A DNA stretch of 64,000 nucleotides from Streptomyces sp. NBC_00523 (lineage in GTDB: Bacteria; Actinomycetota; Actinomycetes; Streptomycetales; Streptomycetaceae), in contig NZ_CP107836.1 of assembly GCF_036346615.1 (NCBI RefSeq), positions 4,650,001 through 4,714,000 of the forward strand. Direction: 5' to 3'. Under the pieces are notes generated by a model. The model did not search any database, was not told the origin of the DNA, and worked only from the letters and a program-made list of their open reading frames with translations. The position numbers were made by a program, and so were the translations under genes. Shown here piece after piece: positions 1 through 7,712 of this stretch (positions are counted from its first letter, which is position 1; each line of letters starts with the position of its first letter).

Positions 1-855
1 CCCGCCGGTGACATCGGCGTCGGCGGCCGCGAGATCGGCTACCTCTTCGGCCAGTACAAGCGGATCACCAACCGCCACGAGTCCGGCGTCCTCACCGGCA
101 AGGGCCTCGGCTGGGGCGGCGCCCTCGTCCGCACCGAGGCGACCGGCTACGGCTGCGTCATGTTCACCGCCGAGATGCTGCGCAGCCGGGGCGAGTCCCT
201 GGACGGCCAGCGGATCTCCGTCTCCGGCTCCGGCAACGTCGCGATCTACGCCATCGAGAAGGCCCAGCAGCTCGGCGCGACCGTCGTCACCGCCTCGGAC
301 TCCGGCGGCTACGTCGTGGACGACAAGGGCATCGACCTCGACCTGCTCAAGGAGATCAAGGAGCGCGGCCGCGGCCGCATCTCCGAGTACGCCGAGCGGC
401 GCGGCGCGCACGTGAAGTACGTCGAGGGCACCGGCGTCTGGAACGTCCCCGTCGACGTGGCCCTGCCCTGCGCCACCCAGAACGAGCTGCACGAGGCCGA
501 CGCGCTCGCCCTCGTCCGCAACGGCGTCAAGGCGGTCGCCGAGGGCGCCAACATGCCCACCACCCCCGAGGCCGTCCGCGTCTTCCAGGACGCCGGAGTG
601 GCCTTCGCCCCCGGCAAGGCGGCCAACGCGGGCGGCGTGGCCACCAGCGCCCTGGAGATGCAGCAGAACGCATCGCGCGACTCCTGGACCTTCGCCCACA
701 CCGAGCAGCGGCTCTCGGAGATCATGCGCCACATCCACGACTCCTGCTACACCACCGCCGAGAAGTACGGCAGCCCCGGCAACTACGTCGTCGGCGCCAA
801 CATCGCCGGCTTCGAACTGGTCGCGGACGCGATGCTGGCCCAGGGCCTCATCTGA
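1..855 (+). CDS. gdhA: Glutamate dehydrogenase (NADP-type), C-terminal part
   Basis: The reading frame is open from base 1, so the N-terminus lies outside the window; 284 residues and a TGA stop are present. The enzyme interconverts glutamate with 2-oxoglutarate and ammonia in the cytoplasm. The visible part begins in the catalytic region (PAGDIGVGGREIGYLFGQ), followed by the Rossmann dinucleotide-binding segment (SVSGSGNVAIYAIEKA) and the conserved C-terminal stretch PGKAANAGGVATSALEM. This motif set is that of the NADP-specific hexameric family; cofactor preference is inferred from family resemblance. A strong hairpin follows directly, so the gene probably ends its transcription unit. Confidence 0.95.
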   Translation, partial: PAGDIGVGGREIGYLFGQYKRITNRHESGVLTGKGLGWGGALVRTEATGYGCVMFTAEMLRSRGESLDGQRISVSGSGNVAIYAIEKAQQLGATVVTASDSGGYVVDDKGIDLDLLKEIKERGRGRISEYAERRGAHVKYVEGTGVWNVPVDVALPCATQNELHEADALALVRNGVKAVAEGANMPTTPEAVRVFQDAGVAFAPGKAANAGGVATSALEMQQNASRDSWTFAHTEQRLSEIMRHIHDSCYTTAEKYGSPGNYVVGANIAGFELVADAMLAQGLI

Positions 856-874
856 CCCCGGCCACGCAACGCGA

Positions 875-906
875 AACGGGCCCGGGGACGCTTCCCCGGG
901 CCCGTT
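875..906 (+). terminator. Hairpin terminator after gdhA
   Basis: A 14-bp GC-rich perfect inverted repeat with a four-base loop (cgct) starts 20 bases after the gdhA stop. There is no T-run, as is usual in streptomycetes. Confidence 0.75.
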
Positions 907-926
907 CCCGTCCTCCGAAGGGCGGG

Positions 927-957
927 CTTGTGTACACGCTTATGTGTACGCTTGAGG
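927..957 (+). promoter_or_regulatory. Repeated operator-like motif upstream of toxin-antitoxin pair
   Basis: Just before the antitoxin start there are two copies of a TGTAC-centred motif: the palindrome gtgtacac (930-937) followed by cgctt, then tgtgtacgctt (943-953). The 12-13-base spacing of the repeats and their position at the promoter fit an autoregulatory Phd/YefM binding site. This is inferred from layout only. Confidence 0.45.
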
Positions 958-958
958 T

Positions 959-1219
959 ATGACTGAGACCGTGACCGTGCGCGAGGCCCGTATGCACCTG
1001 GCGGAGGTCATCGACAGGGCCGAGTCCGGCGAAACGACGGTGGTGACCCGCAACGGCAAACGCGTTGCCGCGCTGGTCCCGATAGAGGTTCTCGACGCCC
1101 TGGACGCGGCTGCCGACGAACTGGCCGCCCGGGAGGCGGAGGCGCACCGTCAGGACCCGACCGTCGGCATGGCGGAACTCCTCGCCGACCTCTTCGAGGG
1201 TGAGAGCCCGGCCGCGTGA
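959..1219 (+). CDS. Type II antitoxin, Phd/YefM family
   Basis: An 86-residue protein whose N-terminal half (VREARMHLAEVIDRAESGET, then VVTRNGKRVAALVPI) is the Phd/YefM DNA-binding fold, with an acidic C-terminus likely to wrap the toxin. It would neutralise the toxin encoded next and repress the operon by binding upstream repeats. The Shine-Dalgarno-like GAGG at 954-957 is only one base from the ATG, so initiation may be weak or leaderless. The stop overlaps the toxin start (GTGA), giving translational coupling. The pair sits between gdhA and msrA, both housekeeping genes, and each side is flanked by a strong terminator, so it behaves as an independent cassette. Confidence 0.88.
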   Translation: MTETVTVREARMHLAEVIDRAESGETTVVTRNGKRVAALVPIEVLDALDAAADELAAREAEAHRQDPTVGMAELLADLFEGESPAA

Positions 1220-1485
1220 AGTACGCCTTCCGCTTCACCGCTCACGCCCAGCGCCAACTGCGCGCGATCGACCGGCAGGACGCGCTCCGCATCCTCACAG
1301 CCATCACCCCGCTCGGCGATGACCCATGCCGGGCGGACGCGGATGTCAAGAAACTCGCGGGGCACGACGGGCTCTACCGGGTGCGCGCCGGAGACTTCCG
1401 GGTGGTGTACGAGGTACGGGGCGACGTGCTGGTCATCCTGGTCCTCCACCTCGGACACCGGAGCGATGTGTACCGGAGCCTGTGA
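1216..1485 (+). CDS. Type II toxin, RelE/ParE family
   Basis: An 89-residue basic protein with the RelE/ParE layout: an N-terminal helix rich in Arg/Gln (HAQRQLRAIDRQDALRIL), the core VKKLAGHDGLYRVRAGDFRV and the final strand VLVILVLHLGHRSDVYR. RelE members are ribosome-dependent mRNA endonucleases and ParE members poison gyrase. The C-terminal His-Arg-x-x-x-Tyr-Arg resembles RelE-type members, but the target cannot be assigned from sequence alone. It starts with GTG, overlapping the antitoxin stop by four bases, so antitoxin is made first. Full length for the family. Confidence 0.88.
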   Translation: MKYAFRFTAHAQRQLRAIDRQDALRILTAITPLGDDPCRADADVKKLAGHDGLYRVRAGDFRVVYEVRGDVLVILVLHLGHRSDVYRSL

Positions 1486-1493
1486 GGCCGGCC

Positions 1494-1537
1494 GAACGGG
1501 ACGGGCCCGGGCGCGCTTGCCCGGGCCCGTCCCGTTC
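1494..1537. terminator. Bidirectional terminator between toxin and msrA
   Basis: A 19-bp perfect GC-rich stem (gaacgggacgggcccgggc and its complement) with a six-base loop lies between the convergent toxin and msrA genes, nine bases from each stop or nearly so. Confidence 0.85.
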
Positions 1538-1546
1538 AGAGGTGTC

Positions 1547-2212
1547 TCAGCTCTCCGCCGGGGCCACGCCCACCGGGCAGGAGACGCCCGTGCCGCCGAT
1601 GCCGCAGTAGCCGCCCGGGTTCTTGTCCAGGTACTGCTGGTGCGCTGCTTCGGCGGGGTAGAAGGGGCGGCCCTCGGCCGGCAGGATCTCCGTGGTGATC
1701 TCGCCGTGGCCGGAGGACGTCAGGACCTTCTGGTACGCCTGGCGGGACGCCTCGGCGGCCGTCGCCTGGTCCGGGGTGTGGGTGTAGACCGCGGAGCGGT
1801 ACTGCGTACCCACGTCGTTGCCCTGGCGGAAGCCCTGGGTCGGGTCGTGGGACTCCCAGAACAGCTTCAGCAGCTCGGCGTACGTGACGGTCTTCGGGTC
1901 GTACACCACGCGGACGGCCTCCGTGTGGCCGGTGAGGCCCGAGCAGACCTCCTCGTACGCGGGGTTCTCCGTATAGCCGCCCTGGTAGCCGACGAGCGTC
2001 GTCCAGACGCCGTCCGTCTGCCAGAACTTGCGCTCGGCGCCCCAGAAACAGCCCAGCCCGAAGTCCGCGACCTCCAGACCCTCCGGGTACGGGCCCAGCA
2101 GCGGGTTGCCCAGCACCGTATGCCGGGCCGGGACGGTGAACTCGGGGACGGGACGGCCGCGCAGGGCCTCCTCCGGGGTGGGGAGCTGGGGGGTGCGGCG
2201 GTGCAGGAACAT
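1547..2212 (-). CDS. msrA: Peptide methionine-S-sulfoxide reductase MsrA
   Basis: 221 residues. MsrA reduces methionine-S-sulfoxide in proteins and free methionine, repairing oxidative damage with electrons from thioredoxin. The catalytic motif GCFWGAE places the nucleophile at Cys55, and the C-terminal CGIGGTGVSC supplies a candidate recycling cysteine pair for disulfide exchange. GYQGGYTENPAYEEVCSGLTG is the typical substrate-pocket segment (about residues 75-95). The N-terminal 45 residues (LPTPEEALRGRP) are the usual actinobacterial extension. Transcribed leftward, convergent with the toxin gene. Confidence 0.96.
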   Translation of the reverse strand: MFLHRRTPQLPTPEEALRGRPVPEFTVPARHTVLGNPLLGPYPEGLEVADFGLGCFWGAERKFWQTDGVWTTLVGYQGGYTENPAYEEVCSGLTGHTEAVRVVYDPKTVTYAELLKLFWESHDPTQGFRQGNDVGTQYRSAVYTHTPDQATAAEASRQAYQKVLTSSGHGEITTEILPAEGRPFYPAEAAHQQYLDKNPGGYCGIGGTGVSCPVGVAPAES

Positions 2213-2273
2213 GCGGGGGCTCCTCCTGGGTCGGCGTGCTGTCCGTACAACGCGCGGAGGGCCCCGCGGATTC

Positions 2274-3380
2274 CTAGTGCGGCAGCGTCGCCGGGCTGCC
2301 GCCGTTCGCCTCGTAGCCCGCGACCGCCAGCGCGCGGTACACCGCGTACTCCGCGGCCGGGTCCTCGCTCGCCGTCCACGGCAGCGCGCCCACGTAGCCG
2401 TCGATGTGCACCAGCTGGTGCACCGCCTCCGCCCAGCGCTCCATCCGCACCAGGAACAGCACCAGCAGATGGCGCACGTGCGGCAGCATCGGGTCGTCCG
2501 CGCGCGCCGAGTGCACCGCGTACATCGCGCCCTCCACGGCCCGGGTCACCACCTGGCTCTCGTAGAAGCCGCGCACCAGATTGACCTCGGGCAGATGCTC
2601 GTACACCGCGAACAGCGGCAGGCCCGCCAGCAGCGAGCCCTGCGGGGCGCGCGCTGCGGCGGCCGTCGCGAAGCGGTCGGCCTCCTCGCGCGAGCCGTGC
2701 CAGCGCTCGCTCCAGAAGTGCAGCGCCGCGATGTGCGCGCCCAGGTGCGCCGGGGCCCGGTCGATGATCTTCGCCCACAGCTGGTCGAACTCCTCGCCGG
2801 AGTAACCCAGTCCGCGCGCGACCGCCAGCTCCACGATGTACGGGACCGGGTCGCCCGGGGCCAGCAGGGCGGCCTCGCCGATCACCGTGCGGGCCTCCTC
2901 CAGGATGATCCGGAAGTCGTCCGTCCCCGCCGTGGACGAGCGCCACGCCTGCTGCACCAGGAACTCCGCGTGCACCGCCGCCGCGCCCGCGTCCTTCGGC
3001 GCCTCCGCGCGCCACTTGCGCAGCCACGCCCCGCCGACGCCCGGCTTCCCCAGCAGTTCGAGCGAGGCCGCCCCGGCGAACGCCTGCACCCGCTGCCAGC
3101 GCAGCTCGCCCTCCTTCGGCGTCCCGGCCAGCAGCTGGGACGCGGCCCGCCACTCCTGCGTGTGCTGCACGACCTCCAGCACGTCCAGCAGGTCCTGGTC
3201 CGCCCCCGGCGTCCGGACGTCCAGCTCCTCCTGGAGGACGAAGCCGTAGTCCTGCGGGTCGGCGGCATCGGGGGAGCCGGGTGCGGCCAGCCGGATGCCG
3301 CCGCCGCGGCGGCGCAGCACGTACGGGCCGATCGCGGCGGTCAGCAGGCACAGCGCGAGCAGGAACCACAGAATCTCCAT
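2274..3380 (-). CDS. Membrane-anchored conserved actinobacterial protein, alpha-solenoid-like
   Basis: 368 residues, function unknown. The ATG at 3380 is chosen because it begins a clear N-terminal membrane anchor (MEILWFLLALCLLTAAIGPYVL, residues 1-20) followed by a basic stop-transfer RRR. The rest is soluble, probably cytoplasmic, and made of helical pairs rich in Ala, Leu and Trp (for example QHTQEWRAASQLLAG, VVTRAVEGAMYAVHSA, RMERWAEAVHQLVHI) that resemble degenerate TPR-like repeats. Such proteins usually act as scaffolds; no catalytic motif is visible. It is divergent from metB with a 66-bp gap. Confidence 0.75.
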   Translation of the reverse strand: MEILWFLLALCLLTAAIGPYVLRRRGGGIRLAAPGSPDAADPQDYGFVLQEELDVRTPGADQDLLDVLEVVQHTQEWRAASQLLAGTPKEGELRWQRVQAFAGAASLELLGKPGVGGAWLRKWRAEAPKDAGAAAVHAEFLVQQAWRSSTAGTDDFRIILEEARTVIGEAALLAPGDPVPYIVELAVARGLGYSGEEFDQLWAKIIDRAPAHLGAHIAALHFWSERWHGSREEADRFATAAAARAPQGSLLAGLPLFAVYEHLPEVNLVRGFYESQVVTRAVEGAMYAVHSARADDPMLPHVRHLLVLFLVRMERWAEAVHQLVHIDGYVGALPWTASEDPAAEYAVYRALAVAGYEANGGSPATLPH

Positions 3381-3446
3381 GCCCCCATTGTCACCGGACG
3401 GCCATGTGACCCGTGAGGGACCTCGCGACGAACTACGCTCGGCCCC

Positions 3447-4592
3447 ATGAGCGACCAGCACAGCTTCGAAACGCGCGCGATCCACGCGGGGAACACCGCC
3501 GACCCCCTCACCGGTGCCGTGGTCCCGCCCATCTACCAGGTGTCCACGTACAAGCAGGACGGCGTGGGCGGGCTGCGCGGCGGTTACGAGTACAGCCGCA
3601 GCGCCAACCCGACCCGCACCGCCCTGGAGGAGAACCTCGCGGCCCTGGAGGGCGGCCGGCGCGGGCTCGCCTTCGCCTCCGGCCTCGCCGCCGAGGACTG
3701 CCTGCTCCGTACGCTGCTGACCCCCGGCGACCACGTGGTCATCCCGAACGACGCCTACGGCGGCACGTTCCGGCTGTTCGCGAAGGTCGCCTCGCGCTGG
3801 GGCGTGGAGTTCTCCGTCGCCGACACCTCGGACGTGGCGGCGGTCCGCGCGGCGATCACCCCGCGCACCAAGGCGGTCTGGGTGGAGACCCCGTCCAACC
3901 CGCTGCTCGGCATCACCGACATCGCCGCCGTCGCCCAGGTCGCCCGCACCGCCGGGGCGCGGCTCGTCGTGGACAACACCTTCGCGAGCCCCTACCTCCA
4001 GCAGCCGCTGGCGCTCGGCGCGGACGTCGTCGTGCACTCCACCACCAAGTACATGGGCGGCCACTCGGACGTCGTCGGCGGCGCGCTGATCGTCAACGAC
4101 CCCGACCTGGCCGACGAGTTGGTCTTCCACCAGAACGCGATGGGCGGCGTCGCCGGTCCGTTCGACGCCTGGCTGGTGCTGCGCGGCATCAAGACGCTCG
4201 CCGTGCGCATGGACCGCCACAGCGAGAACGCCACCAAGATCGCCGAGCTGCTGACCCGGCACCCCAAGGTCTCCCAGGTCCTCTACCCGGGCCTGCCCGA
4301 GCACCCGGGCCACGAGGTCGCCGCCAAGCAGATGCGGTCCTTCGGCGGCATGGTGTCCTTCCGCGTCGAGGGCGGCGAGGAGGCGGCGCTGGAGGTCTGC
4401 AACCGGGCGAAGCTGTTCACCCTGGGCGAGTCCCTGGGCGGCGTCGAATCGCTCCTGGAGCACCCGGGCCGCATGACGCACGCCTCGGCGGCCGGCTCCC
4501 CGCTGGAGGTCCCGGCCGACCTGGTCCGCCTCTCCGTCGGCATCGAGAACGCGGACGACCTCCTCGCGGACCTGACGCAGGCGCTGGGTTAG
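3447..4592 (+). CDS. metB: Cystathionine gamma-synthase
   Basis: 381 residues, full length for the Cys/Met metabolism PLP family. It would condense an O-acyl-homoserine with cysteine to give cystathionine in methionine biosynthesis, or run the reverse gamma-lyase chemistry, which sequence cannot fully separate. Visible family signatures are the N-terminal SFETRAIHAGN, YEYSRSANPTR, the PLP-contacting VDNTFASPYLQQPL and the Schiff-base lysine K201 in VVHSTTKYMGGHSD. The end has the conserved SLGGVESLLEHP and LVRLSVGIE. Monocistronic, with a hairpin after the stop. Confidence 0.93.
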   Translation: MSDQHSFETRAIHAGNTADPLTGAVVPPIYQVSTYKQDGVGGLRGGYEYSRSANPTRTALEENLAALEGGRRGLAFASGLAAEDCLLRTLLTPGDHVVIPNDAYGGTFRLFAKVASRWGVEFSVADTSDVAAVRAAITPRTKAVWVETPSNPLLGITDIAAVAQVARTAGARLVVDNTFASPYLQQPLALGADVVVHSTTKYMGGHSDVVGGALIVNDPDLADELVFHQNAMGGVAGPFDAWLVLRGIKTLAVRMDRHSENATKIAELLTRHPKVSQVLYPGLPEHPGHEVAAKQMRSFGGMVSFRVEGGEEAALEVCNRAKLFTLGESLGGVESLLEHPGRMTHASAAGSPLEVPADLVRLSVGIENADDLLADLTQALG

Positions 4593-4615
4593 GGCGTAAG
4601 AGTCAGGGCGTAAAA

Positions 4616-4644
4616 GGGGCGGGGCCGGTTCGCCGGTCCCGCCC
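4616..4644 (+). terminator. Hairpin after metB
   Basis: A 12-bp stem with one G-U pair and a TTCG tetraloop lies 24 bases downstream of the metB stop and immediately before the convergent DUF1059 stop, so it may serve both. Confidence 0.7.
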
Positions 4645-4653
4645 GCCCGGGCG

Positions 4654-4839
4654 TCAGGCCGGTTCGTCCTCCAGCGTCGCCCTGACCTGCTCCCGCAGCT
4701 CGGGGCCGTCCGTGTGCTGGTGGACGGAGACGGCGTGCTCGCTCGCGGCCCGCACGACTTCCTCCTCCTCGCCGGCGATCGTCAGCGAGCAGTTCGTCTC
4801 ACTCGGGTACTTGCGGCAGTCAGCGATTTTCCGGGTCAT
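4654..4839 (-). CDS. DUF1059 domain protein
   Basis: 61 residues. The N-terminus MTRKIADCRKYPSETNCSLT is the DUF1059 signature, followed by the helix EEEVVRAASEHAVSVHQHT; the family is small, soluble and uncharacterised. The start is fixed by a perfect Shine-Dalgarno AGGAGGC at 4843-4849 on the reverse strand, a few bases before the ATG. The Cys-x-x-Tyr and Cys-Ser pair with His residues could bind metal, but this is speculative. It lies downstream of and in the same direction as the sigma factor pair. Confidence 0.85.
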   Translation of the reverse strand: MTRKIADCRKYPSETNCSLTIAGEEEEVVRAASEHAVSVHQHTDGPELREQVRATLEDEPA

Positions 4840-4895
4840 GACAGCCTCCTGACCACTCCTTTCCAGGGTAGTCCGGAACGCCGCGCCTGCCGCGT

Positions 4896-5144
4896 CTACC
4901 AGCCCTCCACCGGCGTCGTCTCCGCAGGAGGCGTCTCCCAGGACCGGACCGTCAGCGCCCACACCGCGAACACCGTCATCGCCGCGGCCAGCGCCAGCAC
5001 CCACATCCGGCGCAGCGCCCGCCGTCGGCGCAGCAGCCGGGCGCCCCGCTCCGCCGCCGACGCCGCGAGACCGGCGGGCACCGGCGGGTGCGGGCCCTCC
5101 AGCATCCGGCGCACCTCGTCCTGGCGGCGGCCGGTGCCGCTCAC
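4896..5144 (-). CDS. Small single-pass membrane protein coupled to sigma factor
   Basis: 82 residues, no recognised family. An N-terminal soluble part (RRQDEVRRMLEGPHPPVPAG) ends in a strongly basic run LLRRRRALRRM, followed by one membrane segment (VLALAAAMTVFAVWALTV, about residues 49-66) and a short Pro/Thr-rich outside tail. The start GTG overlaps the stop of the upstream sigma factor (GTGA), so the two are translationally coupled. Position, size and topology fit an atypical anti-sigma factor, but no zinc-anti-sigma HxxxCxxC motif is present, so this is inference. Confidence 0.6.
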   Translation of the reverse strand: MSGTGRRQDEVRRMLEGPHPPVPAGLAASAAERGARLLRRRRALRRMWVLALAAAMTVFAVWALTVRSWETPPAETTPVEGW

Positions 5145-5635
5145 GGCGCGGCCCCCAGCAGCCGGGCCGGGCCCCGGCGGGCGGTCGGGTTCCTGGTGCC
5201 GCGCATCGTGGCCACCGACCGGTTGCAGACCGCACGCACCCGGTCCTCGGGCAGCCCCAGGAGCGCCGCCGTCTGCTCCTCCGGGACCCCCTCGTACAGC
5301 CGCAGCACCAGGACGAGGCGTTCCTGCGGGGTCAGCCGGTCCAGCAGGCCGCCGCGCGGCCGGTGATGGCGCCACGTCTCGCGGGCGAACCTCGCCGCGA
5401 GCTCCTGCCGGGTGCGGTCGTACGGGTCCTCGCCCCGCAGCCGCTCCCAGTCGGCGAACGTCCGGGCCAGCGAGGCGGTCAGCAGCCGCAGCGCGTGCGG
5501 GCGGGCGCCGGACGCGTCCGCCGGTTCGGCGGTGAGCAGGGTGGCCGTGTGCAGCAGACGGCCCGCCGCGCCCGCGACGAAGGACTCGAAGTCCTGGGCG
5601 CGGCCCCGCAGCGGGCCCGCATGACGCTCTCGCAC
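5141..5635 (-). CDS. RNA polymerase sigma-70-like (ECF/SigE family) protein
   Basis: 164 residues. The C-terminal half has a clear sigma region 4 helix-turn-helix (LTPQERLVLVLRLYEGVPEE, then QTAALLGLPEDRVRAVCNRSVATMRG). The N-terminal half (ESFVAGAAGRLLHTATLLTAE) resembles a degenerate region 2; the canonical -10 recognition residues are not obvious, so promoter melting may be weak or the protein may act as a regulator. The GTG start at 5635 has no good ribosome site and is the least certain part. The stop overlaps the start of the small membrane protein, suggesting a sigma/anti-sigma pair. Confidence 0.7.
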   Translation of the reverse strand: MRERHAGPLRGRAQDFESFVAGAAGRLLHTATLLTAEPADASGARPHALRLLTASLARTFADWERLRGEDPYDRTRQELAARFARETWRHHRPRGGLLDRLTPQERLVLVLRLYEGVPEEQTAALLGLPEDRVRAVCNRSVATMRGTRNPTARRGPARLLGAAP

Positions 5636-5692
5636 ACGTCAATCCGAACGCGCCCCGGCCCCCAGGTCAACCCCTCGGAGCGCGGCGGGCGT

Positions 5693-6223
5693 TCAGTTCG
5701 CGTGCGCCGTCTGGTGCGCGGCCTGCCGGGCCGCCAGCGCCGCGTTGAAACGGGTCAGCAGGGCGCAGAACGTGTCCCGCTCCTCCTCGCTCCACCCGTC
5801 CGTCACCTGCGACATCAACTCCCGCCGCGAATCACGGACCTCGTCAAGACGGGCCTGGCCGCGCGGCGACAGCTGGAGTACGACCGCCCGGCCGTCCTCC
5901 GGGTGCGAGGTCCGCTTCACCAGTCCAGTGTCCACCAGCGGCGCGACCTGCCGGGTCACCGTGGACGAGTCGATCCCCATCCCGGCGGCCAGCGCCTTGA
6001 CGCCCATCGGACCTTCCAGATCCAGCCGGTTCAGCAGCAGATAGGCCGCCCGGTCCATGGAGTTGCGCACCTGGCCCACCCCGCCGAGACGGGTCTGCTC
6101 GGCCCGGCGGGCGAATACGGCCACCTGATGCTGAAGGGTGTCGAGAACGTGGTCGGGACCCGGGTTTTCCGGGGCAGCGCCCCCGGAAGGAGACGAGGCA
6201 GTCGTCATGTCCTGAGGGGGCAT
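5693..6223 (-). CDS. MarR-family transcriptional regulator
   Basis: 176 residues with a winged helix: LLNRLDLEGPMGVKALAAGM, then GIDSSTVTRQVAPLVDTGLV (recognition helix) and the wing KRTSHPEDGRAVVLQLSPRG. The Asp-Gly-Arg in the wing is typical of MarR proteins. The ATG at 6223 (MPPQDMTTAS) is preferred because of the AG-rich stretch 6233-6240; an internal ATG at 6208 is possible. Divergent from the threonine dehydratase gene with a 156-bp shared region, so it may regulate itself and that gene; no clear palindrome was found there. Confidence 0.88.
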   Translation of the reverse strand: MPPQDMTTASSPSGGAAPENPGPDHVLDTLQHQVAVFARRAEQTRLGGVGQVRNSMDRAAYLLLNRLDLEGPMGVKALAAGMGIDSSTVTRQVAPLVDTGLVKRTSHPEDGRAVVLQLSPRGQARLDEVRDSRRELMSQVTDGWSEEERDTFCALLTRFNAALAARQAAHQTAHAN

Positions 6224-6379
6224 GGCCGGGGGCTCTCTTCGTGCGGTGTCGGATGGGTGGGGGACAGAGTACGCGGCCCCGGGGCAACGCGTACCAGTGC
6301 TGCACAAACCTGCGGACATCGGCGCAGGACGGCCCCGCAAGCGGCGGCCGGGACCCCTGCGAGCTGCAAGACTTACGGT

Positions 6380-7609
6380 ATGAACTTCGCGTCGCCCGGC
6401 AGCTTCCCCTCCGTGATCCTCGATGACGTACGGGGGGCGCAGAAGATGCTCTCCGGGGTCGCCAAGGTCACTCCGCTCGAAGGAAGCCGCCATCTCTCGG
6501 GCCTCGTGGGCGCGCCCGTGCTCTTCAAGTGCGAGAACCTCCAGCGGACCGGTTCGTTCAAACTGCGGGGCGCCTACGTACGCATCTCGGGACTCACCCC
6601 GGTCGAACGCGCCGCGGGGGTCGTGGCCGCGAGCGCCGGGAACCATGCGCAGGGTGTCGCCCTCGCGTCTGCGCTCCTCGGCGTACGCGCCACGGTCTTC
6701 ATGCCCGTCGGGGCGCCGCTGCCGAAGGTCGCCGCCACCCGCGAGTACGGGGCCCGGGTGCGGCTGCACGGCACCGTCGTGGACGAGACCCTGGCCGCCG
6801 CGCAGGAGTACGCGCGCGAGACCGGCGCGGTGTTCATCCACCCCTTCGACCACGCCGACATCATCGCCGGGCAGGGCACCGTCGGCCTGGAGATCCTGGA
6901 GCAGTGCCCCGAGGTCCGGACGATCGTCGTCGGCATGGGCGGCGGCGGGCTCGCGGCCGGTATCGCGGTCGCGGTCAAGGCCGTCCGGCCCGACGTGCGC
7001 ATCGTCGGCGTGCAGGCGGCCGGTGCCGCGTGCTACCCGCCGTCCCTGGCGGCCGACCGCCCCGTCTCCATCGGGATGCTCCAGACCATGGCGGACGGCA
7101 TCAAGGTCGGGCGCCCCGGCGACGTGCCGTTCGCCCTGGTCAGGGACCTGGTGGACGAGGTGCGTACGGTCTCCGAGGACGAGCTGTCCAGCGCCCTGCT
7201 GCTCTGCCTGGAGCGGGCCAAGATGGTGGTCGAACCCGCCGGGGCGAGCCCGGTCGCCGCGCTCCTGAGCGACCCGAAGGCGTTCCACGGCCCGGTGGTG
7301 GCCCTGCTCTCCGGCGGCAACGTGGACCCGCTGTTGATGCAGCGCATCCTCACCCACGGCATGGCGGCGGCCGGCCGCTACCTCAGCCTGCGGCTGCGGC
7401 TCACCGACCGGCCCGGCGCGCTGGCCGCCATGCTCGGCGTCCTCTCGGTCGCCGACGCCAACGTGCTGGACGTCAGCCACGCCCGTACGGACCCGCGCCT
7501 CGGCCTCACCGAGGCGGAGGTGGAACTGCACCTGGAGACCAAGGGGCCGGAGCACTGCGACGACGTGAAGGCGGCGCTGCGGGACGCGGGCTATTTGGTG
7601 ATGGGCTGA
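6380..7609 (+). CDS. ilvA: Threonine ammonia-lyase (threonine dehydratase)
   Basis: 409 residues. A PLP fold-type II enzyme that deaminates threonine (and serine) to 2-oxobutyrate (pyruvate). K61 in TGSFKLRGAY forms the Schiff base, SAGNHAQGVA is the substrate loop, and GMGGGGLAAG binds the PLP phosphate. Residues from about 335 form an ACT-like regulatory domain (LRLRLTDRPGALAAMLGVLS) suggesting allosteric control. Size and single ACT domain fit the TdcB-like or short biosynthetic type common in actinomycetes, so a catabolic role is also possible. There is no good Shine-Dalgarno before the ATG. Confidence 0.92.
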   Translation: MNFASPGSFPSVILDDVRGAQKMLSGVAKVTPLEGSRHLSGLVGAPVLFKCENLQRTGSFKLRGAYVRISGLTPVERAAGVVAASAGNHAQGVALASALLGVRATVFMPVGAPLPKVAATREYGARVRLHGTVVDETLAAAQEYARETGAVFIHPFDHADIIAGQGTVGLEILEQCPEVRTIVVGMGGGGLAAGIAVAVKAVRPDVRIVGVQAAGAACYPPSLAADRPVSIGMLQTMADGIKVGRPGDVPFALVRDLVDEVRTVSEDELSSALLLCLERAKMVVEPAGASPVAALLSDPKAFHGPVVALLSGGNVDPLLMQRILTHGMAAAGRYLSLRLRLTDRPGALAAMLGVLSVADANVLDVSHARTDPRLGLTEAEVELHLETKGPEHCDDVKAALRDAGYLVMG

Positions 7610-7712
7610 CAGGTATGCCCCTGCTTGTGTGTTCATCGGGCACGGCGCCCCCGGCAAACCTAGGATCTGGGGTCTGAGAGGTAGCCACCCGAACGCACTG
7701 GGGGAATCCCAT

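Noticed and set aside
2274..4481. Extension of the membrane-anchored protein to an upstream start giving 735 residues
   Set aside because: The extra N-terminal region is antisense to metB; the ATG at 3380 begins a clean membrane anchor.
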